From Clostridiales bacterium (lineage in GTDB: Bacteria > Bacillota > Clostridia > Oscillospirales > Oscillospiraceae), in NCBI GenBank assembly GCA_019422005.1, contig JAHZEF010000004.1, positions 32,386 to 49,968 on the forward strand: 17,583 bases of DNA, in the 5' to 3' direction. Made by a program: the position numbers and the translations under genes. Positions 13,414 to 17,583 of this stretch are shown here, in pieces (position 1 is the stretch's first letter; the number at the start of each line of letters is the position of its first letter). The notes under the pieces were generated by a model that saw nothing but the letters and a program-made list of their open reading frames with translations, was not told the DNA's origin and did not search any database.

Positions 13414-16400
13414 TCAGGCCGACGCCTGGCGCTGGAGCATTGCCGCCGCCTCGGCGCGGGTCACCGCGCCCCGGGGATCCAGCCTGCCGTCTGTTCTGCC
13501 CTGCAGAATCCCCTGTGCGGAAGCCCACTGTACGGCATCCTCTGCCCAGGCGGACACCGCTGGCCCGTCGGAAAATGCAGCCCGGGCCGCCGCTTCCGGG
13601 GACGGGGAACCGGCGCAGCGGTACAGCATAACCGCCAGCTGTTCGCGTGTGACCGGCGCACCGGGATCCGTGCCATCGGACACGCCCTGCTCCACAGCCC
13701 AGCCGCGGGCCTCCGCCCAGTCCGCCGGAGCTTCGCCCTCCATACGGGCCAATACCGTCCAGAGCATGGCGCGGGTCATCGGGGCCTCAGGGGAAAACCG
13801 CGTTTTGGAGGTCCCTTGGAACAGGCCGTTCTCATAAACATACGCGACGGATCCATAGTACCAGGACTCCCCGGCCACATCTTCAAACGGCAGCGTCTTC
13901 CCCGCTTCCGAAGCCGGCCGCTGGACGCCGCCGGACCCTCCGCCGCCGGAGCGCTCGGAAATCTGAACCTGCGCAGACGCGGTCAGCGTCCGGCCGTCCT
14001 CCGTCAGCAGCGTTACCGTTACCGTATCCCTGCCGGTCCCGACTGCGCGCATCTCACCGTTTTCCATGACGACACAGCCGTTGGCGGACGCGCCTGTCAG
14101 GATTGCCGTGTCCAGCACCACCCGGTTGCCATTGACGTCGGCAGCCGTGACGGTGGGGTAAAACCGGTCTCCCCGATACAGCGGCTCCGGAAGCGCCAGC
14201 GTCAGAGCCGTCAGCGCGGCCGTTTCCAGCGGCGCCGCGCACACGGTAACGGAAACGCTTTTCCCGCCGCAGGAAGCGGTAACGGCCGTCTCGCCCTCCT
14301 GCAGGACAGAAACCAGCCCGCTGCCGTCAACCGAAGCCACCCGGGCGTCTGAAACAGACCAGTCGGCGGCAATCAGCGCATCGTCGCTGAGCTTTGTCAT
14401 ATAGTTGGCGGGATATTCGCGGAAATCGCCGTACAGCTCCATCGGGATCTGCGCCCCCACAGCCGCTTGGAGGCGTCCGCTGTTCAGGGCGGCATTTTTC
14501 AGGTAGATCTCCGTCAGGAGGGGGATATATTCATAGGACGCCACGCCGTCCTGCATCACAATCCGGCCGCTGCCGAGAAGATTGCCCTGGTCGTTGGTGA
14601 CATAGCCCTTGTCCGCCGCGTTTCCGCCGATGATATAGCGCACGCCGCCCGTCTCCCAGCTGTGCAGGGTATGCAGATGGCCGAAGATCACACTCACCTG
14701 AACTTCGGGATTTTCCGCCTTGTAGTCAGCCAGAATCCCTTCAAAGCGTTCCGCTTCCGCCGCGCTCATGTTGTGCTCCGTGTAAAAGTCGTCGCGGGTG
14801 ACCACATGGTTGAGCACATAGATATTGGGCAGCGTATTGTCCGCCAGCACCTCCTCCAGCCAGTGATACTGGGTGGAATCGGTTCCCTGGACGCTTTGGC
14901 CGTAGGCCGAGTTGAGCACCACAAAGAAGGCGCTGCCGTAGGAAAAAGCATAGGTGGGGGAGCCGAAGGTTTCATAATACAGATCGAGATTGCCGTTGAC
15001 GCCCTCATGGTTGCCGGCCAGCACCACGCCGGGCTTGCCCAGGGAATCCATATAGCCTTTGGCCAGAGCGTATTCTTCCCGGGAAGCACCGTCCACAATG
15101 TCGCCCAGCTGAATCACCAGTTCGCTTTCGCTTCCGGCAGCCCGGCCGTAGATTCGCTCCGAGTAGGTATTGCCCTGGGTGTCGGGAATCACGTCGATGA
15201 CATAATGGTCCGGATCCTCCGGCTGGGCCATCAGGCTGACCGTCAGGGTGCCGCGGTAGGGCTCCATGGCGTTGCCGGCGGTGTCGCCGGCCGCAATGAC
15301 CAGTTCGGCGCTGCCGTCCGTCAGGGAGAAGTCCGGCTGGGCGTAAGCGTCGCCGGTGGCGGCGTCATAGTAGACGTCCACCGCCCGTCCGTCCAGAGTG
15401 ACGGAGATGGAATCGGGATCCACCCGCCCCTTTTCATCCTGCAGGTTAAAGCTGACGCGGGGCCGGGGGATCTGCACAGCCACGGCGGCGGTGGGCGTCA
15501 CGTCGGAAATGACGGGGCCGGTCGTGTCGGGAGTGAGATCCACCGTGTAGGCGTTGTCGATATAGGGCATGGCCTCATTTCCCAGGACGTCCCGCGCCCT
15601 GACCACCAGGCGGTATGTCCGGCCGTCAGACAGGCCGGAGCGGGTCACGGTCAGCAGCCCGGTTTCAGCGTCATAGCTGTAGTCCTCCACGGCCTCGCCG
15701 TCCAGGGTGACGGAGATGGTTTCCGGATCCACCCGGGACATGGCGTCCCGAACGGTGGTGGAGAAATTCAGGGTGTCGCTGTACAGGCCTCCGGCGGCGG
15801 GAACGGTGCCGGAGAATTCCGGGCCGGCCAGATCCCGTTCCATGTCGGTGTAGATGAATTTCAAATCGTCAATGAGGAGGTCGGAGCGGTAGTTCTCCTC
15901 CGGGGTCAGGGTCCGGTCGGTATTGGAGGCCCAGAGGTAGTTGAACACAATGGGCATCTGGGCGTCCTGGGGCACCTCCACCTCCAGCCACTTCCACCCG
16001 GTCCAGTTGATGGAGCCGGTCAGATTCAGGCTCAGGGATCCGCTGGAAACGCCCGGGGCCGTACAGCCGGTGTAGAATACTGCCGTCATCATACTGCCGG
16101 AGTTGTCGCCATAGACCCACAGGCCGAATTTCCTGGGCATGGCCCTGGCGGTGTAGTTCTGCCACTGCTGCTCCTGCCATTCCGCGTTCCACACGCCGTC
16201 TCCGGCATAATCAGAGGCGTCGTCCCATTTGGGGATGAAGTTCATGGTGCCGTTGGAGGTGCGCTTGTTGTTGCCTGCGTCCCAGGCCCAGTTGGCGGTG
16301 TCGTAGGTCCAGCGGAAGCTGTGCGCCCCGTTTTTGACCCGGTCGCCGGTTTCAAGGGCCAGCATATCGCTCTTGGCGCCGTGCTGGGTGCCCACACCGC

Positions 16401-17583
16401 CGGAGTACATAGGCCCGCTCATGTAGTAGCCCTGGATGGGGAAGGTCTCAAAGTCGTCGAGAATCTGCTCTTCCAGGCCCACGATCACAGAGGTGGCATA
16501 GGTCTGGCCGTTGAACCGGGCCCGGACGGTGGCCTCGCCGCGCTCGGCGGTGACGGTCAGCAATCCGTTTTCCAGCGAACCGATGTCGTCTCCCTCCATG
16601 CTCCACTGGGCCAGAGCAGGATCGATGACAATCTCCCGGGAGTCGGCGTCACAGGCGGCAAAGCCAAACTGGTGGACGTCGCCCTGCATCAGCGCCACAG
16701 TGCCCGTATCGCCGGCGGTGATGGAGGCGATGCCGGAGGCGTCCACCACCGACACGTCTGCGGAGCCGGAAACGCCGTCCACCGTGGCGGTGACCACGTC
16801 CTCGCAGGGCCCGGCGGGAGCGGTATAGCGTCCCGCTTCATCCACAGAGCCGTACCGGGCCGACCAGGCGACGGTTTTGCCTTCGGTGGCCATGGCGCTG
16901 CCGCTCTTGTCGGTGAGGCGGATGGAGAAGTCCGCGGCGGAGCCGGCGTAGAGCTTCACATCGCTGTCCACCACCACGCTGCCCACATCGGCGCTGCGGG
17001 GGGCGTCGCTGACGATCAGCAGGCAGTTGCTCACGGAGCGGGAGCTGCCGTCGCTGGGATAGCTGACCGTTTCCAGCCGGTCGCTGCCGGCCCGGCGGGC
17101 CAGCATCTCCGTGGAGCCGCCGCCGTCCATGTTCAAAACGTCCACACAGCCCAGCTCGTCCATCATATACTCACAGATTTCGCGGAAGTTGGAGCCGGTG
17201 GTCAGATCCGTGCTGATGTTGGCGCTGGGCTTGTTGATGGCGAAGATGTGCACAATCCCCGTCTCGGTGATGCCGATCACCGTGCGGGAGTTGATGCCTT
17301 CATTGGCGTTGGACAGCATGTTCTCGTTCTTCACGCCGTCTCTGGCCAGCAGATGGAACCCGTTGACGGCGGTTACCACATCGTCGGCCGGTTCGCCGGG
17401 ATCGGTCAGGACGCCGTCCTCCTCGGCATAGGGGCCGGTGTAGAGATGGCACGTCCAGGAGACGTCCTCTCCCACCTCCAGGGAGGCCACGCCGGCAGCG
17501 CTGTCACTGTAACCGGCCAGCACGATGCAGTCCTCGGGGATCTCGAAGCCGTCGGCATCATAGAGCGCCTCCACGGATCCACT
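13414..17583 (-). CDS. Giant SLH-anchored surface protein: phosphodiester glycosidase plus metallophosphatase (5' end outside window)
   Basis: The open frame runs off the right edge; 1389 residues are visible. Numbering from the Met at 17574: the C-terminal part of a phosphodiester glycosidase (NAGPA-type) domain (1-190) with NGFHLLARDG and the signature NMDGGGSTEM (148-157); Ig-like modules (about 196-366); a carbohydrate-binding-like beta module opening with DDFET (about 370-578); two related Ig-like modules, each with an SVTLDG block (about 583-783); a calcineurin-like metallophosphatase (about 789-1013) with PDTQ (Asp798), GDIVD (Asp825, Asp828), GNHE (Asn855, His856), NH (His923) and GHLH (His966, His968); Ig-like modules (1022-1205); a Gly/Ser linker; and three SLH repeats (1228-1386). 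All metal-site motifs look intact. NAGPA-type enzymes split sugar-phosphodiester bonds; metallophosphatases remove phosphate. It probably acts outside the cell, bound to wall polymer. A signal peptide must lie beyond the window. Natural substrate unknown. Confidence 0.9.
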   Translation of the reverse strand, partial: SGSVEALYDADGFEIPEDCIVLAGYSDSAAGVASLEVGEDVSWTCHLYTGPYAEEDGVLTDPGEPADDVVTAVNGFHLLARDGVKNENMLSNANEGINSRTVIGITETGIVHIFAINKPSANISTDLTTGSNFREICEYMMDELGCVDVLNMDGGGSTEMLARRAGSDRLETVSYPSDGSSRSVSNCLLIVSDAPRSADVGSVVVDSDVKLYAGSAADFSIRLTDKSGSAMATEGKTVAWSARYGSVDEAGRYTAPAGPCEDVVTATVDGVSGSADVSVVDASGIASITAGDTGTVALMQGDVHQFGFAACDADSREIVIDPALAQWSMEGDDIGSLENGLLTVTAERGEATVRARFNGQTYATSVIVGLEEQILDDFETFPIQGYYMSGPMYSGGVGTQHGAKSDMLALETGDRVKNGAHSFRWTYDTANWAWDAGNNKRTSNGTMNFIPKWDDASDYAGDGVWNAEWQEQQWQNYTARAMPRKFGLWVYGDNSGSMMTAVFYTGCTAPGVSSGSLSLNLTGSINWTGWKWLEVEVPQDAQMPIVFNYLWASNTDRTLTPEENYRSDLLIDDLKFIYTDMERDLAGPEFSGTVPAAGGLYSDTLNFSTTVRDAMSRVDPETISVTLDGEAVEDYSYDAETGLLTVTRSGLSDGRTYRLVVRARDVLGNEAMPYIDNAYTVDLTPDTTGPVISDVTPTAAVAVQIPRPRVSFNLQDEKGRVDPDSISVTLDGRAVDVYYDAATGDAYAQPDFSLTDGSAELVIAAGDTAGNAMEPYRGTLTVSLMAQPEDPDHYVIDVIPDTQGNTYSERIYGRAAGSESELVIQLGDIVDGASREEYALAKGYMDSLGKPGVVLAGNHEGVNGNLDLYYETFGSPTYAFSYGSAFFVVLNSAYGQSVQGTDSTQYHWLEEVLADNTLPNIYVLNHVVTRDDFYTEHNMSAAEAERFEGILADYKAENPEVQVSVIFGHLHTLHSWETGGVRYIIGGNAADKGYVTNDQGNLLGSGRIVMQDGVASYEYIPLLTEIYLKNAALNSGRLQAAVGAQIPMELYGDFREYPANYMTKLSDDALIAADWSVSDARVASVDGSGLVSVLQEGETAVTASCGGKSVSVTVCAAPLETAALTALTLALPEPLYRGDRFYPTVTAADVNGNRVVLDTAILTGASANGCVVMENGEMRAVGTGRDTVTVTLLTEDGRTLTASAQVQISERSGGGGSGGVQRPASEAGKTLPFEDVAGESWYYGSVAYVYENGLFQGTSKTRFSPEAPMTRAMLWTVLARMEGEAPADWAEARGWAVEQGVSDGTDPGAPVTREQLAVMLYRCAGSPSPEAAARAAFSDGPAVSAWAEDAVQWASAQGILQGRTDGRLDPRGAVTRAEAAAMLQRQASA

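Noticed and set aside
12745..13528. Minus-strand open frames running upstream of the ROK gene
   Set aside because: They cross the ROK promoter and are antisense to the dehydrogenase-like sequence; neither has an RBS or motif.
12974..13837. A 287-codon open frame on the plus strand over the dehydrogenase remnant and the SLH end of the giant gene
   Set aside because: It is in a different frame from the dehydrogenase-like sequence and is antisense to the SLH repeats from 13414 onward; its translation has no motif.
1..17583. CRISPR array, tRNA or rRNA genes, insertion sequences, prophage or defence genes
   Set aside because: No regularly spaced direct repeats, tRNA-like cloverleaf, transposase or integrase motif, or defence-type domain was seen on either strand.

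Overview
The window looks like chromosomal DNA from a GC-rich, low-motility-signal Firmicute of the gut Oscillospiraceae type (relatives of Flavonifractor, Lawsonibacter or Dysosmobacter). That is inference. It rests on high GC with strong AGGAGG-type ribosome binding sites, several lipoproteins and exported proteins, S-layer homology (SLH) domains, a copper-amine-oxidase N-terminal-like wall protein, DUF4358 and PepSY lipoproteins, and a DHHW/MBOAT pair. I see no rRNA, tRNA, CRISPR array, transposase, phage gene or replication origin.

Layout. 1-207: leader with a likely terminator from an upstream transcript and the promoter of the first gene. 217-1233 (+): PepSY-repeat lipoprotein. 1503-1991 (-): Cys-rich ferritin-like protein, divergent from a 55-aa small protein at 2120-2287 (+). 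A bidirectional terminator at 2298-2332 separates this block from a long minus-strand run, listed here in transcription order: copper-amine-oxidase-N-like wall protein (8896-7979), tandem-DUF4358 lipoprotein (7755-6586), MBOAT O-acyltransferase (6470-5076), DHHW/AlgX-like partner (5063-3966), cold-shock protein (3748-3533), thioredoxin reductase (3277-2366). 9094-11560 (+): a Gfo/Idh/MocA oxidoreductase followed 34 bp later by an SLH protein. 11688-12818 (-): ROK-family repressor. 13009-13353 (+): decayed remnant of a zinc-dependent alcohol/polyol dehydrogenase, divergent from the ROK gene. 13414-17583 (-): 5'-truncated giant surface protein combining a phosphodiester glycosidase, Ig-like and carbohydrate-binding-like modules, a calcineurin-like metallophosphatase and three SLH repeats.

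How they fit together. The main theme is the cell envelope. Two SLH proteins would dock on a secondary cell-wall polymer. The MBOAT/DHHW pair has the composition of a polysaccharide O-acetylation system, of the kind known to modify wall polymers. The giant SLH enzyme carries two activities that could act in sequence on glycosyl-phosphodiester substrates. A second, smaller theme is sugar metabolism: the Gfo/Idh/MocA oxidoreductase, the ROK repressor with a perfect palindrome on its own promoter, and a dead dehydrogenase beside it, which looks like the eroded remains of a ROK-controlled sugar or polyol locus.

The most interesting items are the glycosidase-metallophosphatase-SLH fusion, the dehydrogenase remnant sharing an intergenic region with the ROK repressor, the structured leader of the cold-shock gene, and a recurring use of long perfect hairpins without U-tracts at gene ends. 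Nothing here is clearly a new defence or mobile system.
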